64,000 nucleotides of DNA from Labilithrix luteola (GCF_001263205.1 NZ_CP012333.1:4503001-4567000), one strand, 5' to 3'; positions 27,892 through 37,007 are shown, counted from the first letter of the stretch. Notes: generated by a model not told the origin, from the letters alone. A program made the numbers and translations.

Positions 27892-29577
27892 ATGAACGGA
27901 GCTCTGCGATCTCCCTTGGTCGGTCTCGCGGCGATCTTGTTCGCCGGAACGGCCGCGTGCATCGGCCACATCGGTGACGACGACGCATCCGGAACGAATG
28001 GTTCCGACAATCGAGGGGGAGGAAAGCCGCCGCTCACGGGCGATACGTCGAACCTCGATCCGAACGCCGCGGGAGCCATGCCGCTCCGTCGCCTCACGGA
28101 GGCCGAATACCTCAACACGGTACGCGACCTCTTTGCTGATCCGACCATCGCCTCGTCGCTACCTACCGATCCGAAGGGGACGAATGGCTTCTCGCAGGCG
28201 CCGCTCCTCTCGACCGACACCGCGGACATGCTCCGAACATCGGCCGAGACGTTGGCCACCAAGGCGGTCGCGAACTTCGATGCCTTTCTCGCGTGCGATA
28301 CCGCGTCGAAGGGTGAAGACGCCTGCGCCGATGCGTTCATCCGTCGCTTCGGCCGTCGCGCGTATCGCCATACGCTGTCGAACGACGAAGCGGCGAACCT
28401 GAACGCGCTCTACCAGACCGCGCGCACCACCCTCACGTATCCTCTCAAAGACGCGATTCGGGTGGTCGTCACGGCGATGCTCCAGTCGCCGCGCTTCCTC
28501 TATCACTGGGAGATCGACGGCGAGGCCGCCAAGATCGAAAGCGGCGTCGTTCGTCTTCCGTCGTTCGAGCTCGCCTCGCGCCTCAGCTACTTCCTCTGGG
28601 GCTCGATGCCCGACGACGCGCTCCTCGACGCCGTCGACCAAGGCAGGTTCGAAGACGAGGCGGGGATCACGGCGCAGATCGACCGAATGATGGGCAATCT
28701 GAAGTTCGCCCAGAACGCGGACATCTTCCACACCGAGTGGCTCGGTCTCGACATGCCGGCATCGAAGGACCCGACCCTCTTCCCGCAGTACAACGAGGGC
28801 GTGCAGGCAAGCGCGCGCGAGGAAATGCGCCGCTTCATTCGCCACGTTCTCGTCGACGGCGACGGCAAGCTCGATTCGCTCTTCACGTCCACCTTCGCCG
28901 AAGTCGACTCGAACATAGCAGCCATCTACGGAGCGACGGGCGCACCGGCGAGCGGCTTCGGTCCCGTGCAGCTCGACGCCAACGCGCGTGCCGGTCTGCT
29001 CACGCGTGCAGCCCTCCTTCTCGTCGACTCGAATGCCTCGCAGACCAACCCGCCGCGCGCCGGAAAGCTGGTCTGGGAAAAGATCCTCTGCAAGACGATT
29101 GCGCCCCCTCCGCCAGGAGCGGCCACGGCCTTCCAGTTCGACAATGCCAAGACCGTTCGGCAGAACTTCGAGGTCCTCGAGAACGACGGCTCCTGCGCCG
29201 GCTGTCACAAGATCATCAACCCGATCGGGTACGCATTCGAGAACTTCGATGCCATTGGGCGATATCGCACGATGGACGGGACCAAGCCGCTCGACGCGTC
29301 CGGCTCGGTGAACACCGTCGATGGAACGCGCGCCTTCGCGAACGTCGTCGAGCTCTCGAAGCAGCTCGCCGGTGACTCGGACGCGCGTTCGTGCGTCGCG
29401 CGCACGTGGTTCCATTTCGCGATGGGCCGCGACGAGGCCGATGCCGACCAGTATTCGCTCCAGTCGTCGTACGGGAAGTTCCGAGACGCCGCGTTCGATC
29501 TCCGCACGTTGATCAAGGCATTCGCTGCCAGCCGCACGTTCCGTTATCGCTCGATCGAGCCGGGAGAGACGCCGTGA
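27892..29577 (+). CDS. DUF1587/1592/1588/1585 secreted cytochrome-like protein
   Basis: 561 residues from ATG 27892, which opens a lipoprotein-like signal ending AGTAAC. The planctomycete-type order of domains is visible: LRRLTEAEYLNTVRDLFAD (DUF1587-like), FIRRFGRRAYRHTLSNDEA and ASRLSYFLWGSMPDDALLDA (DUF1592), NPPRAGKLVWEKILC (DUF1588), and a C-terminal DUF1585-like region. A heme c motif C435-A-G-C-H439 sits in the usual SCAGCHKIINPIGYAFENFD context. Paired with a DUF1552 gene by a 4-base overlap. The biochemical role of this pair is unknown; it is frequent in Planctomycetes and Polyangia. Confidence 0.87.
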   Translation: MNGALRSPLVGLAAILFAGTAACIGHIGDDDASGTNGSDNRGGGKPPLTGDTSNLDPNAAGAMPLRRLTEAEYLNTVRDLFADPTIASSLPTDPKGTNGFSQAPLLSTDTADMLRTSAETLATKAVANFDAFLACDTASKGEDACADAFIRRFGRRAYRHTLSNDEAANLNALYQTARTTLTYPLKDAIRVVVTAMLQSPRFLYHWEIDGEAAKIESGVVRLPSFELASRLSYFLWGSMPDDALLDAVDQGRFEDEAGITAQIDRMMGNLKFAQNADIFHTEWLGLDMPASKDPTLFPQYNEGVQASAREEMRRFIRHVLVDGDGKLDSLFTSTFAEVDSNIAAIYGATGAPASGFGPVQLDANARAGLLTRAALLLVDSNASQTNPPRAGKLVWEKILCKTIAPPPPGAATAFQFDNAKTVRQNFEVLENDGSCAGCHKIINPIGYAFENFDAIGRYRTMDGTKPLDASGSVNTVDGTRAFANVVELSKQLAGDSDARSCVARTWFHFAMGRDEADADQYSLQSSYGKFRDAAFDLRTLIKAFAASRTFRYRSIEPGETP

Positions 29578-30953
29578 GCAATGACAAGTACTGCCGCCGT
29601 TCGTTTCTCCGTGCTTTGGGCATCAGCGCGATGCTCCTGCCGATGTTCGACCTGGAGTTCGAGAAGCCGGCTCGCGGCGATGCCCCCAAGGCGCCCAAGC
29701 GATTCGCGGCGCTCTGCTGGCCGGAAGGCGTGACCAACAACTATTGGCCAACCGGCACCGAGACGAACTTCCAGCTCACCGACGTTCTCTCGCCGCTCGC
29801 TCCGCACAAGCAAGACATCCTCGTCTTCGACGGCCTCGACAACCGCGCGATGATGGACCAGTTCCCGAACTACGGCGGCCACGCGGCGCTGCCGTACATC
29901 CTGACGGGTGGCCCTGGAAAGTATCTGCTCTATGGCGATGACCAGGCGATGGGCGATTCGATCTCTCTCGACCAGGAGCTCGCAAAGACCCAGACCACGC
30001 CGTACAAGAGCCTCGTCCTCGGCATCGACAACAAGCACGAAGGCAACCCAGGGTCGAAGTACCTGTCGCTTTCGGGGCCCGCCGTCGGCGACCAGCCCAA
30101 TGCGCCGGTCGTTCTCGACGACGTGCATGCGATTTACAAGCAGCTCTTCTCGAGCGCGTCGATGGATCCCGAATACCTTGCCAAGGTACGGGCGGAGCGT
30201 AAGAGCATCCTCGATCACGTCGGCAAAGACCTCGAGCGCTTCGGCGGTCGAATGGGGGCCGAGAGCAAGCAGAAGGTCGATCTGCACCTCAACTCGGTGC
30301 GTGAGCTCGAACAGCGCCTCGACGCCGTGGGCACGAACTACAAGCCCGCGCCCGACGACACCACGATCGACCCGTACAACGTCCAGCACTATGACCGCAT
30401 CGCGCGGGCGCAGATGGATATGATCATCGGCGCGTTTGCTAGCGGTCAGACGAATATCGCCACGCTGCTCATGTCGAACTCCCACAACAACATGTGGGTC
30501 TTCTATTGGCTCGGCGGCGACTTCGCGCAGGCAGGCGACGGCAGCTTCAACCCCCTGCGAAGCCATCACGAGCTCGGTCACCGCGGCGGCGACGGCAGGC
30601 AGAACAACGACGACTCGCGCCGCAAAGACACGGTCGACAAGTATTTCGTTTCGCTCTTTGCGTACTTCATCGAGAAGGCGAAGGCGGTGCCGGAGCTCGG
30701 CGGAACCATGCTCGACAACTGCTGCCTCCTCGCCACCAACGTGATGGGGAACGGCGCGTCGCACCAGAACACGCGGCTGCCGTGGATCCTCGCAGGAAGT
30801 TGCGGTGGCTTCTTCCGCACGGGCCGCCTCATCAAGTGGACGAACGGCATGCCGCACAACCGTTTGCTCGTCAGCATCGGCAATGCCATGGGCCATTCGA
30901 TGACGTCGTTCGGCGCAGGCAACTACGGCGGCGCACTGCCCGAGCTCCGCTGA
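29574..30953 (+). CDS. DUF1552 exported protein (Tat-type signal)
   Basis: 459 residues from GTG 29574, which overlaps the stop of the preceding gene (GTGA). The N-terminus CRRSFLRALGISAMLLP is a twin-arginine-like signal. Family signatures: RFAALCWPEGVTNNYWPTG, DILVFDGLDNRAMM, LVLGIDNKHEGNPGSKYLSL, KVDLHLNSVRELEQRL and a C-terminal SHHELGHRGGDG segment. DUF1552 proteins resemble DUF1501/alkaline-phosphatase-like exported proteins, but no enzyme activity is established. The coupling with a CxxCH-containing partner suggests a redox complex outside the cytoplasm. Confidence 0.88.
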   Translation: MSNDKYCRRSFLRALGISAMLLPMFDLEFEKPARGDAPKAPKRFAALCWPEGVTNNYWPTGTETNFQLTDVLSPLAPHKQDILVFDGLDNRAMMDQFPNYGGHAALPYILTGGPGKYLLYGDDQAMGDSISLDQELAKTQTTPYKSLVLGIDNKHEGNPGSKYLSLSGPAVGDQPNAPVVLDDVHAIYKQLFSSASMDPEYLAKVRAERKSILDHVGKDLERFGGRMGAESKQKVDLHLNSVRELEQRLDAVGTNYKPAPDDTTIDPYNVQHYDRIARAQMDMIIGAFASGQTNIATLLMSNSHNNMWVFYWLGGDFAQAGDGSFNPLRSHHELGHRGGDGRQNNDDSRRKDTVDKYFVSLFAYFIEKAKAVPELGGTMLDNCCLLATNVMGNGASHQNTRLPWILAGSCGGFFRTGRLIKWTNGMPHNRLLVSIGNAMGHSMTSFGAGNYGGALPELR

Positions 30954-31005
30954 CGAGCCGACGCCCGCCTCGCCGCCGACGATTAGAGAGCCCTTCGCCG
31001 AGCTC

Positions 31006-31680
31006 TCAACAATCGGTGCCGAGCGCTCGTTCCATCTCGCCGAGTGGATCGACGATGGCGCGCACGATGCCGCGTGTCGTCTTCGACTCGATGCCTCCGG
31101 CGACGCGATGGATGGCGAATCGCGCTTCACCGAGCAGCGCACCGGCCAACGGCGTGTAGACGAGATCGAGCGCCGACGGTCGGGAGCCGTTGGCTTCGAA
31201 GCCGTACTCCCAGAGCGCGCTTGCTCCGGCCGCGAAGGCCACGGAGCCGTACCAAGGAAAGCGACACATGCGCGCTCGCAGATAGAGCTCGCTGCCGAAG
31301 AGGCCGTGCCCGATCGTGTTGACCGGCCAAGGATCGCCGTCCCACTCCATGAAACGCCGACGCGGTTCGAAGACGGGCGGATGCGTGAAGGCTTCTTCGT
31401 AGCGTGCCCCGAATTGCTCCGGACGAGCGAAGGGATTGGGCCAGATCACCGTCTCGGCGGCGCGCATGACGGCGAGCAGCGCGAGATCGTGGACGATGGG
31501 AACCACGTAGTTCGGTCCCTCGACACGATGCGGTTCTTCGTGAACGGCATCCGGTGTGGCCGGCTGGCTCGGCTGGCTCGGCTCGTTCGCTTGGCGCGCA
31601 GGAACCGCCATTTCCTCGGCGTTTTGCATGCTCGCGTCGGTATTTGCGACGAGCAGAGCGACGACGGCAACGGGGATCAT
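31006..31680 (-). CDS. DUF3943 exported or outer-membrane protein
   Basis: 224 residues from ATG 31680, preceded by AAAGGC; the frame continues 21 codons upstream with a Lys/Arg-rich stretch that is an alternative start. Hydrophobic N-terminus, Pro/Glu-rich linker, then the DUF3943 core EWDGDPWPVNTIGHGLFGSE followed by WYGSVAFAAGASALWEYGFE and DLVYTPLAGALLGEARF, a family of predicted outer-membrane-associated proteins. Convergent with the DUF1552 gene and divergent from the GH5 gene. Function unknown. Confidence 0.78.
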   Translation of the reverse strand: MIPVAVVALLVANTDASMQNAEEMAVPARQANEPSQPSQPATPDAVHEEPHRVEGPNYVVPIVHDLALLAVMRAAETVIWPNPFARPEQFGARYEEAFTHPPVFEPRRRFMEWDGDPWPVNTIGHGLFGSELYLRARMCRFPWYGSVAFAAGASALWEYGFEANGSRPSALDLVYTPLAGALLGEARFAIHRVAGGIESKTTRGIVRAIVDPLGEMERALGTDC

Positions 31681-32053
31681 GAAGCTGCCTTTCGAGTTAG
31701 CACGAGCACGCCGTTTCTTCCGCGGAGATTGGATTCGCAGCAACGTGGCTGGAAAAACGTCGACGGAAATGTGCCGACACGGCCGATAGCCTCGTCCCTA
31801 TTTCCGTTCTCGCGCTTGGTGAGTTCGTGGTGCTGGATGACCATCCGTTGCGTCGAGACCAACGAAAGCATCATCGACAGCGCCTGACGACATTGGGGTC
31901 GGCTTCGGAAGTACTGCGCGCGTGAGGCCGCGCATGTTCCCGCAAGTAGGGTGCTGCCCTTCGTTGCGAGGCGCCGCGAGAACGCGGTCGACCACGGCGT
32001 TCGGTTCCGAACGTCGGCGACGAAACCAATCCTTCCCAGGAGAAGAAAACTCC
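31681..32053. promoter_or_regulatory. Divergent upstream region of DUF3943 and GH5 genes
   Basis: 373 bases between two divergent starts; must hold promoters for both. A good ribosome-binding site AGGAGAAG lies about 10 bases before the GH5 ATG. No clear -35/-10 pair or palindrome was recognised, and no gene is seen. Confidence 0.4.
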
Positions 32054-33271
32054 ATGTCCAATGCTCGATTCTTCGGCGTGAAGCGCGCGCTCACGCTCCT
32101 CTCGCTTCCCGTTTTTGCCGCTTGTTCGAGCGCGCAGGAAACGGCCTCGGCGGACACGCTTCCGCTCATGCCCTCTCCCGGCACGAACACGGACTCGGGC
32201 TCCACCCAAGACGGTGGAGTAGACGGCGAGACGCCGGAGACGCCCGACAATCCGGATGCCTCTCCCGGCGATCCCGAAACGCCGGATGCGGAGGCGCCCG
32301 ATTCGTCGACGCCGACCGAGCCTTCGAAGCCCGTTCCGTGGCGCGGCATCAACCTCTCGGTTGCCGAGTGGGGCATCGGCGTCTTCCCCGGCACGCTTGG
32401 CAAGGAATACACGTGGCCGACGGCGGCGAACGTCGACTACTACATGTCGAAGGGCATGAACACGTTCCGCATCCCCTTCGCGTGGGAGCGGCTGCAGCCC
32501 AAGGCGAACGGTGCCTTCGATGCGAAGTACGCCGAAGGCCTCGATACGATCGTGAACTACGCCGTGTCGAAGGGCGCCAACGTCATCATCGATCCGCACA
32601 ACTACGCTCGCTACTACGGCGGCGTCGTCGGCTCGACGTCGGTGCCGAACAGCGTCTTCGCCGATCTCTGGACGCGCCTGGCCACGAAGTACGCGTCGAA
32701 CCCGCACATCTTCTTCAACCTCGTCAACGAGCCCCACGACATCCAGACCGAACAGTGGGCCTCCGCCGCGAACGCAGCCATCGCTGCCATTCGCGCGACG
32801 GGCGCCAACAACGTGATCATGGTTCCTGGCAACCAGTACACGGGCGCTTGGGCGTGGACCTCGGGCGACATCTACGGGACGTCGAACGCGGTCGCGCTGC
32901 TGAACATCGTCGACCCGCTGAACAACGTCGTCTTCGAGGCACACCAGTATCTGGACGGCAACTCGAGTGGCACGAGCAGCTCGTGCGTGAGCACCACCAT
33001 CGGCAGCGAACGTCTCGCCGGCTGGATCAAGTGGCTTCGCGACAACGGCAAGAAGGGCTTCCTCGGCGAGTTCGCCGGCGGCAACAACGCAACTTGTAAC
33101 GCTGCCGTCACCGACATGCTGAACACGATGATGTCGGCGTCCGACGTCATCATGGGCTTCACGTGGTGGGCCGGTGGACCGTGGTGGGGCAACTACATGT
33201 TCGCGCTCGATCCGAGCAACGGACAGGACAAACCCCAGATGTCGATCCTCTCGCCGTTCCTTCGGCAGTAA
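32054..33271 (+). CDS. Secreted GH5 glycoside hydrolase (endoglucanase/mannanase type) lipoprotein
   Basis: 405 residues from ATG 32054, with AGGAGAAG upstream. Lipoprotein signal ends LPVFAAC (Cys about residue 24), followed by an 80-residue Asp/Pro/Glu/Ser linker and a GH5 TIM barrel from about residue 96. Motifs: WRGINLSVAEWG, MNTFRIPFAWERLQP, NVIIDPHNYARY, FFNLVNEPHD with acid/base Glu226, FEAHQYLD, and the nucleophile Glu339 in FLGEFAGG. The long linker suggests display at the cell surface. Likely attacks beta-1,4-glucan or related glycans; exact substrate not determinable. Confidence 0.92.
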   Translation: MSNARFFGVKRALTLLSLPVFAACSSAQETASADTLPLMPSPGTNTDSGSTQDGGVDGETPETPDNPDASPGDPETPDAEAPDSSTPTEPSKPVPWRGINLSVAEWGIGVFPGTLGKEYTWPTAANVDYYMSKGMNTFRIPFAWERLQPKANGAFDAKYAEGLDTIVNYAVSKGANVIIDPHNYARYYGGVVGSTSVPNSVFADLWTRLATKYASNPHIFFNLVNEPHDIQTEQWASAANAAIAAIRATGANNVIMVPGNQYTGAWAWTSGDIYGTSNAVALLNIVDPLNNVVFEAHQYLDGNSSGTSSSCVSTTIGSERLAGWIKWLRDNGKKGFLGEFAGGNNATCNAAVTDMLNTMMSASDVIMGFTWWAGGPWWGNYMFALDPSNGQDKPQMSILSPFLRQ

Positions 33272-33332
33272 CGCGTGCGCTTGTGGGGCATGCGCGCGAA
33301 GTGCGTGCCCCTAAAGCGACCCAGTAACTAGC

Positions 33333-33358
33333 CCCCTTAAACGTGCCCCTTAAACGTG
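33333..33358 (+). repeat. Perfect tandem 13-bp repeat after the GH5 gene
   Basis: CCCCTTAAACGTG occurs twice, head to tail (33333-33345 and 33346-33358), 61 bases after the GH5 stop and directly before a strong hairpin. A partial variant GTGCCCCTAAAG precedes it near 33305. Confidence 0.8.
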
Positions 33359-33359
33359 A

Positions 33360-33381
33360 CAGGGGGCTTTGGGGCCCCCTG
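33360..33381 (+). terminator. GC-rich hairpin, possible terminator of GH5
   Basis: Perfect 8-bp stem CAGGGGGC (33360-33367) and GCCCCCTG (33374-33381) with loop TTTGGG. It lies about 90 bases after the GH5 stop. No T-tract follows, so termination is plausible but not certain. Confidence 0.5.
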
Positions 33382-33507
33382 CACGGAAACTCTTGCGCGA
33401 CGCTCGGCGCCCCTATGAATGCGATCAAGGGGGGCCGTTTATCGATTTATTTTCCGGAGCCCGTTCTTTTCCGAGCCGCCGCCGATTTCTCGAGTCGTCT
33501 CGCGCGC

Positions 33508-33723
33508 TCAGCAGCCGCAACCAGGCGGCAGGCCGACGAGCTCGCGGACGTCCGAACATTCGAGATCGGTCTCGCCGTACGTCTCGTAGATGATGTGTGC
33601 CGCCGTCTCGAGCTGAGCGCGCCGCTCGCCGGGGCTGCCTTCGTACGACGCCTTGAGCGCCGCACGCGCGCCTGCCGGGAGGGCCTCGCTGTGCATCAAT
33701 AGTGGGGCAAGGGTGAAACTCAT
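33508..33723 (-). CDS. Small peptide with Cys-ended tail (71 aa)
   Basis: 71 residues from ATG 33723, supported by a good TAGGAG site about 8 bases upstream. Composition changes along the chain: a hydrophobic/Ala-rich first half, an amphipathic acidic middle (AAHIIYETYGETDLECSDVR), and the ending ELVGLPPGCGC. No transmembrane segment or known fold recognised. The pattern of a conserved-looking leader with a short Pro-Pro-Gly-Cys-Gly-Cys end resembles a peptide precursor or a metal-binding small protein, but no maturation enzyme is adjacent. It faces the GH5 gene and is divergent from the SGNH esterase. Confidence 0.65.
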   Translation of the reverse strand: MSFTLAPLLMHSEALPAGARAALKASYEGSPGERRAQLETAAHIIYETYGETDLECSDVRELVGLPPGCGC

Positions 33724-33882
33724 TGATTCGGCTCCTACCCAACGTCTGATGCGCGACGTCCCCCCGCGTTGCGCATCGACGTTCGCAGCGATACGCCGCG
33801 ACCATGAGGAGCTCTACCGCAACCGACTCGTCCTGGCGGTCGAGCGGCGCGGCGTCAGCCCGTGCATTAAGCTGAGAATGCA

Positions 33883-35229
33883 GTGCGCGTCGGGGGAGTT
33901 CTCGGGGACCGTCGGAGTACGAGCGGCGCGAGACCAAGCGCTGCGCTGAGCGGAGCGTTCGGAGCGTTTGCAACGCTCGCTCGCATCGGGCGTGGGGCGA
34001 CGAGCGCGGCGGTGGTCGCGATCCTGACGTTCAGTCATGGTTCTCGAGCGGCGCCGATCGACACGAGCGGCCCGGTCGACCACCATCCCATCCATCACGT
34101 TCTCGCGACCGGACAGAGTCTCTCGGTGGGCGCCAACGGATATCCGGCGCTGACCACCGCGCAGCCGTACGACAATATCATGTTCGCGCCCGGTGTGATT
34201 CCGGGAGGCGAGGGGCTTCACAAGTTCAGTCCGCTCGTGGAGCGAGGCCTCGAGACGATGTCGAGCAGCTTCGCGAACCTCGTCGGGAAGATGGCGCGGG
34301 AGGAGCTCCACGCCGCTTCGAACCTCGATCCGCACGATCTGCTCGTCAGCGCGCACGGCGTCTCGGGCGTCGGTTACTGGGCGCTCAAACGAGGCACGAA
34401 GCCGTACACCATCGGTCTCGCCCAGGTGAAGGCGGGGCGCGACATCGCGAAGGCCCAAGGTCGCCCGTACGTGGTTCGCGCCATCACCAACGTCCATGGC
34501 GAGTCGGATCACGTGCGGCAGAACCTGCGGTACGAATCCGACCTCCTCACCTGGCAGGCGGACTACGAGCGAGACGTCCGAGCGATCACCGGTCAGCGCG
34601 AGCCGGTGCCGATGTTCGAGACGCAGATGTCGAGCTTCACGCGCTACGGGGCAGCGACAAGCCCGATTCCCGGCGCCCAGCTCGCCGCGCACGTTCATGC
34701 CCCCGGCAAGCTGATCCTCGTCGGGCCGAAGTACCATCTGCCGTACGCGTCCGACGGCATCCATCTCACCAACGAGGGCTATCGGCACATGGGTGAGGAC
34801 TACGCGAAGGCCTATCGGCGCGTGGTGCTCGAAGGCCGAACGTGGGAGCCGGTTCGGCCCCAACGCATCGCGCGTTCGGGGGCGACGATCGTCGTGACGT
34901 TCTACGTTCCTTCACCGCCGCTCGTGCTCGATACCGCCCGCGTGAGCGACCCCGGAAACTATGGCTTCGAATACGAAGAGGCAGGGCCTCATGCGCCCAC
35001 GATTCGGAACGTCGCGGTGACCGGGCCGGATACGGTGTCCGTCACGCTTTCGGCGCCGTCGACCGACAAGAGCGCGCGCTTGCGCTACGCCTTCACCGGC
35101 AACGCACACGCCAAAGCGGGGCCCCGCACGGGACCGCGAGGCAATCTGCGCGACTCCGACACGACGCCGTCGCGCAGCAACAACGAGCTCTTCAACTGGT
35201 GCGTCCACTTCGACGAGCCGGTGCCCTGA
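33883..35229 (+). CDS. SGNH/sialate O-acetylesterase-like secreted esterase
   Basis: 448 residues with GTG 33883 as the earliest start; the true start may be a little later since a hydrophobic signal (SAAVVAILTFSHGSRAAP) lies near residues 40-58. Esterase block I is LATGQSLSVGANG with candidate nucleophile Ser, block V is YASDGIHLTNEGYRHMG with Asp and His of the catalytic set. The middle NVHGESDH resembles the CE6/sialate-esterase block III. The C-terminal ~120 residues form a beta-rich domain. Probably removes acetyl groups from extracellular polysaccharide, fitting the GH5 and GH26 neighbours. Confidence 0.78.
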   Translation: MRVGGVLGDRRSTSGARPSAALSGAFGAFATLARIGRGATSAAVVAILTFSHGSRAAPIDTSGPVDHHPIHHVLATGQSLSVGANGYPALTTAQPYDNIMFAPGVIPGGEGLHKFSPLVERGLETMSSSFANLVGKMAREELHAASNLDPHDLLVSAHGVSGVGYWALKRGTKPYTIGLAQVKAGRDIAKAQGRPYVVRAITNVHGESDHVRQNLRYESDLLTWQADYERDVRAITGQREPVPMFETQMSSFTRYGAATSPIPGAQLAAHVHAPGKLILVGPKYHLPYASDGIHLTNEGYRHMGEDYAKAYRRVVLEGRTWEPVRPQRIARSGATIVVTFYVPSPPLVLDTARVSDPGNYGFEYEEAGPHAPTIRNVAVTGPDTVSVTLSAPSTDKSARLRYAFTGNAHAKAGPRTGPRGNLRDSDTTPSRSNNELFNWCVHFDEPVP

Positions 35230-35508
35230 AGTCCTCAAGTGACGAATCCGGCCGCGGCACCGCGTCCGATCAACGACAACGCATGACGTCGAGCCGTGCA
35301 CGACGCTCTCGCCGAGCATGACACGTGCCGCCGAGGCTAGGACGAGATTGTCGTCGGCAAAGCAACATCACGTCCTCGTCGTCGACCCTTGCCGGCCGTC
35401 TGTGCGGTCCTTATGGTTGCGATCCCGTGGAGTTCGATGCCCTGGGAACGAGCGTCTGACGACGACGTTCGGATGAACCAGGGCGAGTCGTCATAGAGAG
35501 GCGTGAAA

Positions 35509-36060
35509 ATGGCAAAGAAGCTTTCCGCAGCGAAGAAAGAAACCCTCAAGGGCCGCCGTCTGGCTCCACTCGGCACGCCGACGGATCTTCCCGCCGCTGC
35601 CACGAAGGACATCTCGGCGGCGATGAACGGTGTCCTCGCGGACGTCTTCGCCCTCTACATCAAGACGAAGAACTTTCATTGGCACATGAGCGGCCCCCAC
35701 TTCCGCGATTACCACCTCTTGCTCGACGAGCAGTCGGATCAGGTCTTCGCCATGGCCGACCCCATCGCGGAGCGCGTGCGTAAGATCGGTGGACAGACCC
35801 TCAAGTCGATCGGTGACATCGCGCGTACGAAGCGCATCGCCGACAACGACGCAGGCTACGTCGAGCCGTCGGACATGCTCGCCGAGCTCCAGGAGGACAA
35901 CAAGAACCTCGCCGCGGCTCTCCGTGAAGCGCACAACGTTTGCGACGAGTACGGCGACATCGCCACGGCCAGCCTCATCGAGGTCTGGATCGACGAAACC
36001 GAGCGACGCACCTGGTTCCTCTTCGAAGCAGGTCGCCGCGGAGATTCGAGCGGTCACTGA
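35509..36060 (+). CDS. dps: Dps-family ferritin-like DNA-protection protein
   Basis: 183 residues from ATG 35509 (GAGAGG about 10 bases upstream; an in-frame GTG at 35503 is less likely). Lys-rich N-terminal tail for DNA binding, then the four-helix Dps fold: ALYIKTKNFHWHMSGPHFRD and LLLDEQSDQVFAMADPIAER carry the ferroxidase-site His, Asp and Glu. The C-terminus has an additional Arg/Gly/Ser tail. Protects DNA from oxidative damage by storing iron. A small acidic/basic stress-type protein follows and may share the transcript. Confidence 0.92.
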   Translation: MAKKLSAAKKETLKGRRLAPLGTPTDLPAAATKDISAAMNGVLADVFALYIKTKNFHWHMSGPHFRDYHLLLDEQSDQVFAMADPIAERVRKIGGQTLKSIGDIARTKRIADNDAGYVEPSDMLAELQEDNKNLAAALREAHNVCDEYGDIATASLIEVWIDETERRTWFLFEAGRRGDSSGH

Positions 36061-36110
36061 GAGACTGCAATCCGAGTCGCGTTTTCGGGGGACGAGAAAG
36101 GAAGAGCGAC

Positions 36111-36293
36111 ATGGCAACCGGGCACATCTCGAACGAGCCGAAGCCCACTCCTCCCAAGAAGGAGGAGCCGAAGAACGACGAGGCCGAGCGCGAGAAGCAG
36201 CGGAAGCATCGTGAAGAGCTTCTCGACGAGGCCTTGGAGGAAACGTTCCCCGGAAGCGACGTGCCTTCGATCCCCATCGACCCCGGCGCATAG
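36111..36293 (+). CDS. Small charged protein with LDEALEETFPGSDVPS motif
   Basis: 60 residues from ATG 36111, preceded by AAGGAAGAG. First 35 residues are Lys/Glu/Pro-rich and disordered-looking; the C-terminus has the motif LDEALEETFPGSDVPSIPID, which I recognise as a recurrent motif of short stress-associated proteins in proteobacteria. Function unknown. It lies 50 bases after dps and upstream of a strong terminator, so the two genes likely form one unit. Confidence 0.75.
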   Translation: MATGHISNEPKPTPPKKEEPKNDEAEREKQRKHREELLDEALEETFPGSDVPSIPIDPGA

Positions 36294-36370
36294 AGATTGA
36301 ATCTCGGGCGCCGCGTCGCTTCGCTCGAATCAAAATGATCCGGAAACGCTGATCCGGTCTGAAAATCGAG

Positions 36371-36404
36371 AAGGGCCAGGAGATGTTCTCCCCGGCCCTT
36401 TTTG
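36371..36404 (+). terminator. Intrinsic terminator after dps and the small protein
   Basis: Stem AAGGGCC (36371-36377) with GGCCCTT (36394-36400), inner GGAG/CTCC pairing, followed by TTTTTGATTT. The best Rho-independent terminator in the window. Confidence 0.85.
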
Positions 36405-36602
36405 ATTTGCGACGCGCTGTGAATCTCGACCCTGCAGTTCGAGGGAGCCGCTGTCGTTGGCCTGAGCTTGTCCAGGAGCGGGCTCGTCGCCGCGCGTTCA
36501 CAGGGGATGTGACCGCGCATCCACGAACGCATCAGAAAGCCCGAAAAATACACGGTGTGTTGCAAGCGGGCCGGTGGCATGTCGGTTGCCAAGGGACGCC
36601 GC

Positions 36603-37007
36603 ATGCGCCCACGCCTCAATGTGTCGTTCGGATCGCTCTCGCTCGTTCTCGTTTCGCTTGCCTCGCTTGCCTCGCTCGTGACCGTCGCCGGCTGCAGCAC
36701 GTCTGCCCTGTCACCGAAGGGCGCTCAAGTCGCCGCCACGCGCAACCCGCCGACCCGCGACTGCGCTGCCCTCAAGTACATCGTCGGCCAGGGCGGCGGC
36801 ACGTTCGGTGGCGCGTATATCTCGAACGACGACCTCGTCGAATACGCGATGAACGATCTCCGCAACAAGGCCGCCGATCTGGGGGCGAATTACGTTCAGC
36901 ACGACCCTCCGCAGCTCGGCAGCGGCAGCGGCACGACCACCACGGTCACCATCAGCGGTACGGCTTACCGCTGCTCGGGCGCGCCGACGAACGCCGCCAA
37001 GCTCTGA
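36603..37007 (+). CDS. DUF4156-like lipoprotein
   Basis: 134 residues from ATG 36603, preferred over ATG 36579 because AAGGGA precedes it at the right distance and it opens a clean lipoprotein signal (SLASLVTVAGC, Cys about residue 31). The mature domain CAALKYIVGQGGGTFGG, then NDLRNKAADLGANYVQ and ISGTAYRC matches the DUF4156/RcsF-like pattern of a small two-Cys envelope lipoprotein. Possibly an envelope stress component; no partners nearby. Confidence 0.78.
   Translation: MRPRLNVSFGSLSLVLVSLASLASLVTVAGCSTSALSPKGAQVAATRNPPTRDCAALKYIVGQGGGTFGGAYISNDDLVEYAMNDLRNKAADLGANYVQHDPPQLGSGSGTTTTVTISGTAYRCSGAPTNAAKL

Noticed and set aside
27453..28340. 295-codon minus-strand frame crossing the DUF1592 start.
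   Set aside because: Overlaps a well-supported gene antisense, has no domain and no ribosome-binding site.
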